From the NCBI RefSeq assembly GCF_012641265.1, contig NZ_JABAHZ010000008.1:186001-250000 (forward strand): a stretch of DNA of 64,000 bases, read 5' to 3'. Positions 1-7,867 of the stretch are shown piece after piece. The first letter of the stretch is position 1. Every line of letters begins with the position of its first letter. The notes below the pieces were generated by a model. The model was not told the origin of the DNA, did not search any database, and worked only from the letters and a program-made list of their open reading frames with translations. Position numbers and translations under genes: made by a program. This DNA is from Chitinophaga eiseniae (GTDB taxonomy: Bacteria; Bacteroidota; Bacteroidia; Chitinophagales; Chitinophagaceae).

Positions 1-1848
1 ACCAACGAAAAAGGTGAAGCCAGCTTTAAGGTTACCTTCCCGGATGATATTACCAGCTGGAAGACCTACGCCCTGGCGTATACCGACCAACGGCAAACCG
101 GTGCCGCCGAGGCACAGATTAAAGCGTTTAAACCCCTGAGTGCTAACCTGTCTCTCCCAACATTTGCTATCGCAGGTGATAGCATCCATATTATCGGTAA
201 AATATTAAACTACGGGAGAGATAGCAGTACGGTCAGTCGCAGCTTTTACGCCAATCATCGTCTCGTGGAACAACATAACATCGGGGTACAAAACAGTTAT
301 ATAGATACCTTCCCGATCACCATACCGGCTGGCGACAGCGCCTCCTTTCAATATACTATTCATACCAGCGGCGACTATTTCGATGGCGAGTACCGGGCCA
401 TCCCAATAATACCAGCCGGCGTGAAAGAAACAAATGGCGTCTTTGCCACACTGCCCGGCGACACCGCCTTTACCTTTACAGCCAGCGATACGGGCGCTAT
501 CCACATTTATGCCAATACCTCCCTGCTGCCGGTATTATTGGAAGAAACAGACTACCTGGAACGCTACGAATACCTCTGCAATGAACAGATGGCTTCCAAA
601 CTCACCGGCCTGCTCCTGGAAAAGCAAGCCCGCCGGTTGCTGAAGCAACCGTTTGATAAAGACCGGAAAATCCGTCAGCTTATCTCCGACCTGCAGGGAA
701 ATAGAAATAAGGACGGAAACTGGGGATGGTGGCATAAAGGCACAACGGAATACTGGATCTCCCAACATGTACTCCAAGCCTTTCTGCTGGCGGAACAACA
801 GGGATTTTCCGTTAGCCTGGATAAATCCGCGTTGATCAGCTACCAGGTATTTCTGCTCAACAGTGCGGCCTATACTGATAAAATCACCCTGCTCGAAACC
901 CTGCATATGCTGGGGGCAAAATTAAACTACTCCAATTACCTGGATACATTGAAAGCACCGAAAAATAACATGTACGATCAGTATCGCCTGCTATACCTGA
1001 AACAACGTACAGGCATTACCGTTAAAACGGATTCGCTCCTGGCGTACCGTCAAACGACTATGATGGGCAACAGTTACTGGGGCGAGGAAAGTTACCAGTT
1101 CTTTAATAACAGTATACAAATCACCTTGCTGGCCTATAAAATATTGAGGGCAGCAGGCGGACAGGAACAGCTATTACACAGCATCCGCAACTGGTTCCTG
1201 GAAAAAAGGCGCAGTGGTAACTGGCGCAATACTTACGAGTCGGCCAGCATCCTGGCCACCATTATGCCGGATGTACTACAGGCAGGAGAACAACGCCCGG
1301 CTACCTTGCAGGTAAATGGGCAAGCGGTCACTCAATTTCCGTACAACCATACTTTGCCCGGCGGTCAATCAGTACAGGTAACTAAAAGTGGCGGCGCTAC
1401 CGTTTATTTCAGCGCCTGGCAACAACACTGGAATCCGGCGCCATTGCCGGCCAGCCACGAGTTCAGCGTTAGCAGCAAATTTATGCAGGAAGGTAAAAAC
1501 GTGGGGCAGCTCACCGCCGGCAAACGAGTACAGCTCACCGTAGAAGTTGAAGTAAAGGCAGATGCCGATTATGTCATGGTGGAAATACCTATTCCTGCCG
1601 GCTGTTCTTATGAAGAAAAAAGCGGCAGCTGGACAAACAATGAGGTACACCGCGAACATTTCAAAGACAAGGTGAGCATCTTCTGTAACCAGCTTAACAA
1701 GGGCAGGTATACTTTCCAGGTGTCGCTGATGCCCCGGTATACCGGCCGTTATCACCTGAACCCGGCCAAAGCGGAAATGATGTATTTCCCGGTATTCTTT
1801 GGCAGAACAGGCCTGACGCAGATCAACATCGCAGGAGCAAAAAAGTAA
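1..1848 (+). CDS. Alpha-2-macroglobulin family protein, C-terminal part (5' end outside the window)
   Basis: The frame is open from base 1, so the gene begins upstream of the window and at least 615 residues are visible. The first visible part (FKVTFPDDITSWKTYAL) matches the A2M core domain. A CxEQ thioester motif is present as CNEQ at 577-588, preceded by YLERYEYL where the family usually has a YPYGC-like run. Next come helices of the alpha-toroid and, from about base 1440, a beta-rich receptor-binding-like end. Family members are very large secreted or lipid-anchored periplasmic proteins that trap proteases or bind targets covalently through the thioester. In Bacteroidota they are usually about 1,800-2,000 residues, so roughly two thirds of the protein lies outside. 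The ATG at 265 is internal. Function in this strain is inferred from family only. Confidence 0.85.
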   Translation, partial: TNEKGEASFKVTFPDDITSWKTYALAYTDQRQTGAAEAQIKAFKPLSANLSLPTFAIAGDSIHIIGKILNYGRDSSTVSRSFYANHRLVEQHNIGVQNSYIDTFPITIPAGDSASFQYTIHTSGDYFDGEYRAIPIIPAGVKETNGVFATLPGDTAFTFTASDTGAIHIYANTSLLPVLLEETDYLERYEYLCNEQMASKLTGLLLEKQARRLLKQPFDKDRKIRQLISDLQGNRNKDGNWGWWHKGTTEYWISQHVLQAFLLAEQQGFSVSLDKSALISYQVFLLNSAAYTDKITLLETLHMLGAKLNYSNYLDTLKAPKNNMYDQYRLLYLKQRTGITVKTDSLLAYRQTTMMGNSYWGEESYQFFNNSIQITLLAYKILRAAGGQEQLLHSIRNWFLEKRRSGNWRNTYESASILATIMPDVLQAGEQRPATLQVNGQAVTQFPYNHTLPGGQSVQVTKSGGATVYFSAWQQHWNPAPLPASHEFSVSSKFMQEGKNVGQLTAGKRVQLTVEVEVKADADYVMVEIPIPAGCSYEEKSGSWTNNEVHREHFKDKVSIFCNQLNKGRYTFQVSLMPRYTGRYHLNPAKAEMMYFPVFFGRTGLTQINIAGAKK

Positions 1849-1916
1849 GCGGCTTTCCTCCCACAAATGGTTTATTTAACGTATATTAATAGGAACACCA
1901 ATTAAACCGTTCCGCG

Positions 1917-2375
1917 ATGAAAACAATCCACCAATGGCTGGATGACTACGGTACCAGTCACCGTAACCCAACCAACAAACTGATTCACTGGATCTGTGTA
2001 CCCGCTATCTTTTTCAGCATTGTTGGCTTCCTGTATGCGGTGCAGATACCCGGCATATCCTTTATGTACCTAACATTGGCGCATATCGCCTTGTTGGCGG
2101 TCATCCTTTACTACCTGCGACTTTCCGCCTCATTAGCAGCTGGTATGTTGTTGATTGGTATTATATGCCTGTGGTTGTGGCGCATGATTGCCGCCACCGG
2201 GCTGGCTACCTGGCAGGTGGCACTGGTTATTTTTGTGCTGGCCTGGATTGGCCAGTTTATAGGCCATAAAATAGAAGGCGCCAAACCGTCCTTCTTCAAG
2301 GACTTGCAATTCCTCCTGATAGGTCCGGCCTGGCTGCTGAGTTTTATTTATAAAAGAGCGGGCATACCGTTGTAG
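1917..2375 (+). CDS. Mpo1-like / DUF962 integral membrane protein
   Basis: The 152-residue protein matches the DUF962 (YGL010w/Mpo1-like) family. The diagnostic N-terminal motif is visible as SHRNPTNKLIHWICVP, with His15 and His24 spaced as in the family. A second conserved block (GQFIGHKIEGAKPSFFKD) follows three or four hydrophobic segments. Yeast Mpo1 is an Fe-dependent dioxygenase that alpha-oxidises 2-hydroxy fatty acids, and the conserved histidines are thought to be metal ligands. The bacterial relatives are mostly untested, so the activity here is an inference. The gene stands alone, 68 bases after the A2M gene, and ends before a strong bidirectional terminator shared with the convergent efflux operon. 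Confidence 0.8.
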   Translation: MKTIHQWLDDYGTSHRNPTNKLIHWICVPAIFFSIVGFLYAVQIPGISFMYLTLAHIALLAVILYYLRLSASLAAGMLLIGIICLWLWRMIAATGLATWQVALVIFVLAWIGQFIGHKIEGAKPSFFKDLQFLLIGPAWLLSFIYKRAGIPL

Positions 2376-2435
2376 CGCTGATCCTGAAGCTAGCCGCAGA
2401 AATTATCTCCATAAAAACTATCCCAAAAAAAACAA

Positions 2436-2459
2436 AAGCCCCGATTAAAATCGGGGCTT
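2436..2459. terminator. Bidirectional intrinsic terminator
   Basis: A perfect 10-bp stem, AAGCCCCGAT / ATCGGGGCTT, closes a TAAA loop. It sits between the convergent DUF962 gene and the efflux operon. On the minus strand the hairpin is followed by a long T tract (complement of the A-run at 2423-2437), so it is the likely end of the tetR-tolC-hlyD-MFS transcript. The plus-strand T tract is weaker. Confidence 0.85.
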
Positions 2460-2525
2460 ATTTACCTAAACCTACAACTGTTACACTGTTATTGCAACAA
2501 TATTTTTATGTCGAAAACTGTTCCG

Positions 2526-4103
2526 TTAGTGCACGGCTGACGGATCCAGTTTAGCCGCTTTCTTAGCTTTTACCATCAGTACAAATGGTACGCAGATCAG
2601 GAACATCAGTCCCAGGTACAGGAATACATCCATATAGGATAATATCGCCGCCTGTTTGGTGATGCTGTAATCCAGCAATTTATAACCACTGCCGAGGGCT
2701 TTGTCTGCATCCATACCTTTGGCTGCGAAGCTGTGTGCCAGGCCATTTACCCGGTTTATTACATCGGGGTTGTTGGTATCCAGCTTAGCTACCAGGTCAT
2801 TGCGGTGCAGCATATTCTGGCGGGCCATAAAGGTAGTGATCAATGCCACCCCGAATGAACCTCCCAGCTGGCGCATCATACCGGTGAAGGCTGCCCCCTG
2901 ACCAATCTGCTGCCCCTTGAGGCCGGAGAGAGATAAGGTAGTAATAGGAATGAAGAGCAGTCCCATACCCACACCGCGTACAATCAGCATCCAGAAGAAC
3001 GCATCTGCACCGGTATCTGCGGGGGTAATAATTTTATATCCCCAGAAGCAGAAGCCAAAGAACAGGAACATACCGGCGGCTACCAGGTATTGCTGAGGCA
3101 CCCCTTTCTCCAGCAGCTTACCAATCAATGGCATCATAAAGGCCGTGGTCAGTGCTGCGGGGATCATGAGCATACCCGACTGGGTAGCAGTCCATCCCAA
3201 CGATCCCTGTGTATACAACGGGATAATAAAGGTAGATCCGTATAACCCGAAGCCCATGATAAATGACAGTATTGTACCTACCCGAAGATTACCATCTTTC
3301 AATACCCGCAGCTCTACGATGGGATTAGGCGTAGTCAACTCTCTCCAGATAAAGAAGAAAAGCGACGATGCGCTGATCACCGTCAACAGGGTGATGGTTG
3401 GATCATTAAACCAGTCGTCTTCCTGTCCGCGTTCCAGCACAAACTGCAGGGAACCTACCATGACGGCCAAAAGGCCTATACCAAGGAAGTCGATTTCGCT
3501 GATGGACTTCTTCTTGCCGTATTTAGGGCTGCGTACGAACTGCAGGGTGAGCAGGGTGGCAATAACGCCAATAGGAATGTTAATGTAAAAAATGTATGGC
3601 CAGGAATAGTTATCTGTAATGTAACCACCGAGCGGGGGGCCTAAAGTAGGACCGATAATTACCCCTAAGCCGTAAATAGCCTGGGCAATACCGCGCTTTT
3701 CGGGCGGATAACTTTCCGTGATAATTGTTTGAGAGGTTACCAGCAATGCACCTCCTCCAAGACCCTGTATGAAGCGGAATAAGATCAGTTCCACCATGGT
3801 GGTGGAGTTACCGCAAAGGAAGGAGGAAACGGTGAATATGATAATAGACGCCGCAAAATAGTTACGGCGACCGAACTGTTGGGATAACCAACTGGTCATC
3901 GGTACAATGATTACGTTACCGATAGCGTAGGCGGTGATCACCCATCCGATTTCACTCAGCGTAGCACCCATATTACCACGCATGTCATTCAACGCCACAT
4001 TTACGATAGTGGTATCCACTATCTCCAGCAAGGCGCAGAAAATAGCAGTGATCGTAATGATCACCCTGCGCGAGCCGTATTCTATCAATGATTCTTGTTG
4101 CAT
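2526..4103 (-). CDS. DHA2-family MFS multidrug efflux permease (EmrB/QacA type)
   Basis: A 525-residue protein with about 14 hydrophobic segments, the size and topology of the DHA2 drug:H+ antiporters (EmrB, QacA). The family signature region after TM4 is visible (FIQGLGGGALLVTSQ, then ESYPPEKRGIAQAIYG) and motif C appears as GLGVIIGPTLGPPLGG. It would sit in the inner membrane and pump hydrophobic toxic compounds through the HlyD-type adaptor and TolC-type channel encoded just upstream in the same operon. It is the last gene of the operon, 168 bases after hlyD. That gap holds an unusual inverted repeat (4139-4247). Transcription probably starts at the tetR promoter near 7439 and ends at 2436-2459. 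Confidence 0.93.
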   Translation of the reverse strand: MQQESLIEYGSRRVIITITAIFCALLEIVDTTIVNVALNDMRGNMGATLSEIGWVITAYAIGNVIIVPMTSWLSQQFGRRNYFAASIIIFTVSSFLCGNSTTMVELILFRFIQGLGGGALLVTSQTIITESYPPEKRGIAQAIYGLGVIIGPTLGPPLGGYITDNYSWPYIFYINIPIGVIATLLTLQFVRSPKYGKKKSISEIDFLGIGLLAVMVGSLQFVLERGQEDDWFNDPTITLLTVISASSLFFFIWRELTTPNPIVELRVLKDGNLRVGTILSFIMGFGLYGSTFIIPLYTQGSLGWTATQSGMLMIPAALTTAFMMPLIGKLLEKGVPQQYLVAAGMFLFFGFCFWGYKIITPADTGADAFFWMLIVRGVGMGLLFIPITTLSLSGLKGQQIGQGAAFTGMMRQLGGSFGVALITTFMARQNMLHRNDLVAKLDTNNPDVINRVNGLAHSFAAKGMDADKALGSGYKLLDYSITKQAAILSYMDVFLYLGLMFLICVPFVLMVKAKKAAKLDPSAVH

Positions 4104-4138
4104 GCAGCAGTTTATATTTTGAATGAGGACAACGTTGC

Positions 4139-4247
4139 CCGGAGTTAATAATTAATGCCGATAAGTACCTGCCTGTTGAATTAGTCTTTGCTGTTGGTAT
4201 TGCCTGTCATTAGTCTTTGCATGGTTTCCATTAATTATTAACTCCGG
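4139..4247. repeat. 19-bp perfect inverted repeat enclosing two direct repeats, inside the efflux operon
   Basis: The arm CCGGAGTTAATAATTAATG (4139-4157) has its exact reverse complement at 4229-4247. The 71-base loop contains the 12-mer ATTAGTCTTTGC twice (4180-4191 and 4209-4220), each preceded by GCCTGT, so a 28-30 base unit is nearly duplicated. It occupies most of the 168-base gap between hlyD and the MFS gene, where neighbouring operon genes are only 28 bases apart or overlap. It could be a small non-autonomous element or a processing or attenuation structure that sets the ratio of adaptor to pump mRNA. No coding capacity was seen. Confidence 0.75.
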
Positions 4248-4271
4248 ATAAGTTGCTATTCATGTATATGA

Positions 4272-5402
4272 TTAGTTAAGGTGCACGTCTACCAGTACGT
4301 TCATACCCGGGCGCAACTGTTTAACCAGTTCATCGTTAGGGTTGTCGAACTCAATTTTTACCGGTAAGCGTTGTACCACTTTTACGAAGTTACCAGAAGC
4401 GTTATCCGCAGGCAGCAGTGCAAATTTAGAACCGGTAGCCGGCGAGAAGGAAGTGACTTTAGCTTCCAGCGCCTTTTCAGGATAAGCATCGATATGTACG
4501 GTTACTTTCTGGCCCAGTTTCATTTTATCCAGCTGTGTTTCTTTGAAGTTGGCCACTACCCATGGAGTAGTGCTCAGTACTACGCTGAAAAGAGACTGAC
4601 CGGCAGACACGAACTGACCAGGTTGTACAAATATTTTTGATAACACCCCATCTTCCGGAGCTGTGATCACGGTGTAAGAGAGGTTCAGTTTAGCATCGGC
4701 TACGTCGGTTTCACGTTGTTTGATACCAGCGTTGGCGATGTTGATTTGTTTGGAAGTAGCGCCGCTTTGGGAAGACACTACATTTGTTTGACGTGCAGCA
4801 GCTGCTTTTTGTTTAGCCAATACGTCCAGCTGACGTTCAGCAGTTTGTTTGGCAGCAGAGGCCTGTTCAAATTCCTGTTGTGTGATAGAGTGATCTTTAA
4901 TCAGGTTGCTGTAGCGTTCGAAATCCTGGCTGGCTCTCCAAAGATTTACTTTGGCTGCAGCAATCTGTGCGTCGATCGTACCTATCTGTGCTTCTGCAGT
5001 GCTGATACCGGCCTGCGCAGCAGCGGTAGAAGCTTCAGCAGCGCCCAGGTTTGCCTGTGCAGTATACAGTCCGTTTTCCGCCTGTTGTACTTTGAGGGCC
5101 AGGTCGCGGTCATCCAGGATCACGAGGGTATCTCCTTTCTTTACCAGCTGGTTATCTTTTACCCTTACTTCTTTCACGTAACCGGATACACGTGGTATTA
5201 CCGGGCTTACATTCGCATCAATCTGCGCATTATCTGTTTCCTCATGGTGTAAGGAGTGAATATATTTGGTGACACCAAAAGCACCACCACCAATTACCAG
5301 CGCAGCCAGCACTATGATAAACCCTTTGCTTCTCTTTTTAGGCGCGGTTGTTTCCTGCATATTTATATTGTTAGTAGGTTTTGTTTGTGTTTGCGTTTCC
5401 AC
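4272..5402 (-). CDS. HlyD/EmrA-family periplasmic adaptor (membrane fusion protein)
   Basis: A 376-residue protein. A short cytoplasmic head with a KKRSKG stretch precedes a single membrane anchor at about residues 27-48. A biotinyl-lipoyl-like half (VSGYVKEVRVKDNQLVKKGDTLV) follows, then a long Ala/Gln-rich helical hairpin (about 105-235) predicted as coiled coil. The second lipoyl half (TVITAPEDGVLSKIFVQPGQ) and a beta-barrel end complete the EmrA/HlyD layout. It links the inner membrane MFS pump to the outer membrane channel encoded upstream. The 28-base gap to the tolC-like gene supports co-transcription. Confidence 0.93.
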   Translation of the reverse strand: METQTQTKPTNNINMQETTAPKKRSKGFIIVLAALVIGGGAFGVTKYIHSLHHEETDNAQIDANVSPVIPRVSGYVKEVRVKDNQLVKKGDTLVILDDRDLALKVQQAENGLYTAQANLGAAEASTAAAQAGISTAEAQIGTIDAQIAAAKVNLWRASQDFERYSNLIKDHSITQQEFEQASAAKQTAERQLDVLAKQKAAAARQTNVVSSQSGATSKQINIANAGIKQRETDVADAKLNLSYTVITAPEDGVLSKIFVQPGQFVSAGQSLFSVVLSTTPWVVANFKETQLDKMKLGQKVTVHIDAYPEKALEAKVTSFSPATGSKFALLPADNASGNFVKVVQRLPVKIEFDNPNDELVKQLRPGMNVLVDVHLN

Positions 5403-5430
5403 GGCTTTGATATTTTTTGGTTTGTGCGTA

Positions 5431-6792
5431 TTATTTGTTGTTGGATTCCAGTATGCCTGCTGCCTGTAACAGTTTGTTGTAAGCTACCAGTGCATCTGCC
5501 TTCGCATAAGCGTAGTTGAGGTGCGACTGTAGATTTGCCACATCGGCATCCAACAGATCTGTTGTAGTAGCCAGGTTATTGTCGTGCTTATTCTTCGTAA
5601 TCCGGTAATTTTCTTCTGACTGCTCAATCGCCTTTATATAAGTGTCCATTTTCTTATGGCTCAGGAGATAGTTTTCGTAAGACTGGTAAACGTCCATATG
5701 AATACCGTCAATGAGCTTGGCCTGGTTAGCCTGTACCTCTGCCAGTTGTGCTTTTGCACCGGCTACCTTGGACCCTGTTTTCCAGAGGGAAGACAAGTTG
5801 TATTTCAGTCCTACCCCGCCGGTAACCGCATTGGTAATGGTAACCACGTTAGGGATATAGGCAGCTATATAACCACCGGTAACAGCCAGGGAAGGAAAAT
5901 ACTCTCCTTTTGCTCCTTTCACACCAGCGTTGGCTGCTTTCTCCCGCGCTCCCAAAGCCTGGGCATCTTTCCGGTTCTGGTAAGCCAGTTGCTCAAACTC
6001 TGCCTCTCCGCGTCCGTCTACGTTGTTATCTACCTTGAATATGGTGCTGTCTACCTGCAACAGGGTGTTGTCTGGTAATCCCAGCATAATGTTCATGTTG
6101 AGATTGGCAATTTTGAGATTGTTCTGTGCGTCCATCAATGCCAGCTGGTAGTTAGACTGCTGCAACTCTGCTTTTAAAAGGTCGTTGCGCGCCAGTAATC
6201 CATTCTGTTCTTTGTTGGAAAACTCTTTCACTCTTTGATCCGAAGTTTTAATATTTTCTTCTACCAGTGTCACGGCTGCTTTAGCTTTATACAGGTTACT
6301 GTAGGCAGCAATGGTGTTTTGAATGATCTCTTCTTTGTCTTTATCAACGTCCAGTTTGGCCGCCTGCTCCAGGTACCGGGCAGATTCTTTACCACTTTGT
6401 ATAATACCGCCGGCAAAAATGGGGATGGATACATTGGCCATACCATATGCCGCAGAATTTACTTTAGGACTGGATCCTCCGCTGCTACCACCATTGTCAC
6501 TACCCGTCTTCAGCTTCAGATCTATATTAGGTTGGGTAAGGCGGAGGTAAGAACCGGAAACACTTACATCCGGTAATTGGCGTTCATTGGCTGTTTTCAG
6601 TGAGGCAGTGGCTTCAGCAACTCTGGCCTGGCTCACTCTTAATTGTTTGCTGTTTTGTATACTCAGCGATATGGCTTCATTTAACGAAAGCGGTTTTATG
6701 CTCTGTTGTGCGGATGCTGTCTGGTAGAAAAAAGTCAGCAGGATTCCCGATGCAAGCGCATATAATCGTGTGTATATGCTTTTAGAATTCAT
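5431..6792 (-). CDS. TolC-family outer membrane efflux channel
   Basis: A 453-residue protein with an N-terminal signal peptide (LASGILLTFFYQTASAQQ) and two outer-membrane-efflux-protein repeats. The characteristic opening SLNEAISLSIQNSKQLRVSQARVAEA and the equivalent second-half helix (ENYRITKNKHDNNLATTTDLLDADV) are both visible. It forms the outer membrane and periplasmic tunnel for the adjacent HlyD/MFS pump. The start codon at 6792 lies inside the 3' end of the tetR gene (11-base overlap), which implies translational coupling with the regulator. Confidence 0.93.
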   Translation of the reverse strand: MNSKSIYTRLYALASGILLTFFYQTASAQQSIKPLSLNEAISLSIQNSKQLRVSQARVAEATASLKTANERQLPDVSVSGSYLRLTQPNIDLKLKTGSDNGGSSGGSSPKVNSAAYGMANVSIPIFAGGIIQSGKESARYLEQAAKLDVDKDKEEIIQNTIAAYSNLYKAKAAVTLVEENIKTSDQRVKEFSNKEQNGLLARNDLLKAELQQSNYQLALMDAQNNLKIANLNMNIMLGLPDNTLLQVDSTIFKVDNNVDGRGEAEFEQLAYQNRKDAQALGAREKAANAGVKGAKGEYFPSLAVTGGYIAAYIPNVVTITNAVTGGVGLKYNLSSLWKTGSKVAGAKAQLAEVQANQAKLIDGIHMDVYQSYENYLLSHKKMDTYIKAIEQSEENYRITKNKHDNNLATTTDLLDADVANLQSHLNYAYAKADALVAYNKLLQAAGILESNNK

Positions 6793-7414
6793 GTGTTAGG
6801 ATTGCTTTGAACAATTTTTTTAAATGGGTACTTACCCTTTTTTTGACATATTCCCGGAATTCATCATCATTCATTACCGTTGCCGGGGCACTTTTCTTTA
6901 GTATATGTTGAGCAGGTATTACCTGGTGAATAGTCCCGAATAATGTGGTCATCAACATTTCCACGTCTACATCCTTATAAAAGATGCCTGCCTCCTGTGC
7001 CTGGGTAACGATGGGCTGCATTAACCCCAGCATCTCTCCTTTCAGTTCCCAGATCAGGTCCCTTACCGGGCTTGCCTGGCTGTTCAGCTGCTCGCGGCTC
7101 ATAATACACTGGAAGTATTGCTCTCCCAGCATCTTATTGATAAACCGGTCGATCAGGCTGTTGATTTTCTCCAGGGGCTCCATCGTATTGTTCTCCAATA
7201 ACTCATTGATGAACTTACGGGAAGCCTCCATTCTATATCTGAAAATAGTTTCCAGCAGTTTGTCCTTCGATCCGAAATAATAGGAGATCATGGCAATATT
7301 CACGTCCGCCTCCTGTGCTATGTCCCTTACCGATGTGCCATGAAAGCCCTGATCGGCAAATAGCCGCTCTGCAACCTTTAAAATCGCGAGCTGTTTTTCA
7401 CTATACTCTTCCAT
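6782..7414 (-). CDS. TetR-family transcriptional regulator of the efflux operon
   Basis: A 210-residue protein. The N-terminal TetR helix-turn-helix is clear (GFHGTSVRDIAQEADVNIAMISYYFGSK), followed by an all-helical ligand-binding domain. It is the first gene of a four-gene operon with tolC, hlyD and MFS genes, so it most probably represses its own promoter and senses a substrate of the pump. Three tandem palindromes overlap the promoter 30-78 bases upstream of its start, as expected for autoregulation. The last 11 bases overlap the tolC start. The inducer cannot be told from sequence. Confidence 0.93.
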   Translation of the reverse strand: MEEYSEKQLAILKVAERLFADQGFHGTSVRDIAQEADVNIAMISYYFGSKDKLLETIFRYRMEASRKFINELLENNTMEPLEKINSLIDRFINKMLGEQYFQCIMSREQLNSQASPVRDLIWELKGEMLGLMQPIVTQAQEAGIFYKDVDVEMLMTTLFGTIHQVIPAQHILKKSAPATVMNDDEFREYVKKRVSTHLKKLFKAILTHEF

Positions 7415-7438
7415 GTTCCTTTTTTAGATTTGACAAAG

Positions 7439-7492
7439 CAAAGTTAAACAAACGTTTAATTTAAACAAGCGTTTATTTAATCGACTGTTTAA
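7439..7492 (-). promoter_or_regulatory. tetR operon promoter with three tandem operator palindromes
   Basis: On the minus strand a Bacteroidota -7 box TAACTTTG lies at 7446-7439, with CTTG at 7469-7466 as a plausible -33 element after a 19-base spacer. Overlapping it are TTAAAC-AAAC-GTTTAA (7444-7459, perfect), TTAAAC-AAGC-GTTTAT (7461-7476, one mismatch) and TTAATC-GACT-GTTTAA (7477-7492, degenerate). The centres are 17 and 16 bases apart, roughly 1.5 helical turns. This is the arrangement of a TetR dimer operator array that occludes the polymerase; repression is inferred. Confidence 0.75.
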
Positions 7493-7749
7493 ATTTTATT
7501 TAATCATATCTATATTTAATTATTAATCAAATAACAATGAAAAAACTTTAAGCTCTTTTTAAGTTTTGTTAACAAGAAGGTAATCCTGGATGACAAAAAA
7601 TGCCTCGGATGCCCCTGCAAATCAACCCGAACAAGGCGCTGTTTTCCCGTTAAGGAAACCTTAAAATGAGCACAAACTACCGGCGTATAACAACTGGAAA
7701 TCCACGGAATGGACAGAGAGGACTAAAATAAAAAGGGCTGGCGTCAGAT
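7493..7749. other. Non-coding gap between the tetR promoter and the 7750 hairpin
   Basis: No open frame with coding character was found in these 257 bases. The first third is AT-rich and contains a weak hairpin (AAAACTT at 7545-7551 against AAGTTTT at 7561-7567). The rest shows no recognisable promoter, RNA or repeat. Confidence 0.5.
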
Positions 7750-7867
7750 AGCGGAAAGCAAAAGCGGATAGCATAAAGCTATTGAAGCGAATGACCAATG
7801 CGATTTTTAATATTCGCAAAGATCACTCGCTTCAATAGCTTTATGCTATCCGCTTTTGCTTTCCGCT
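7750..7867. repeat. Long perfect hairpin (41-bp arms), member 1 of a dispersed family
   Basis: The arm at 7750-7790 is matched base for base by its reverse complement at 7827-7867, leaving a 36-base loop. The end of the right arm is the first base of the dehydrogenase gene's stop codon (minus strand), so the transcript would run straight into the hairpin. The arm contains AGCAAAAGC and AAAGCTATTG. The loop (ATGACCAATGCGA, then AATATTCGCAAAGATCAC) is related to the loops of the hairpins at 18004-18084 and 46226-46345. A role in termination or mRNA 3'-end protection is an inference. Confidence 0.85.
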
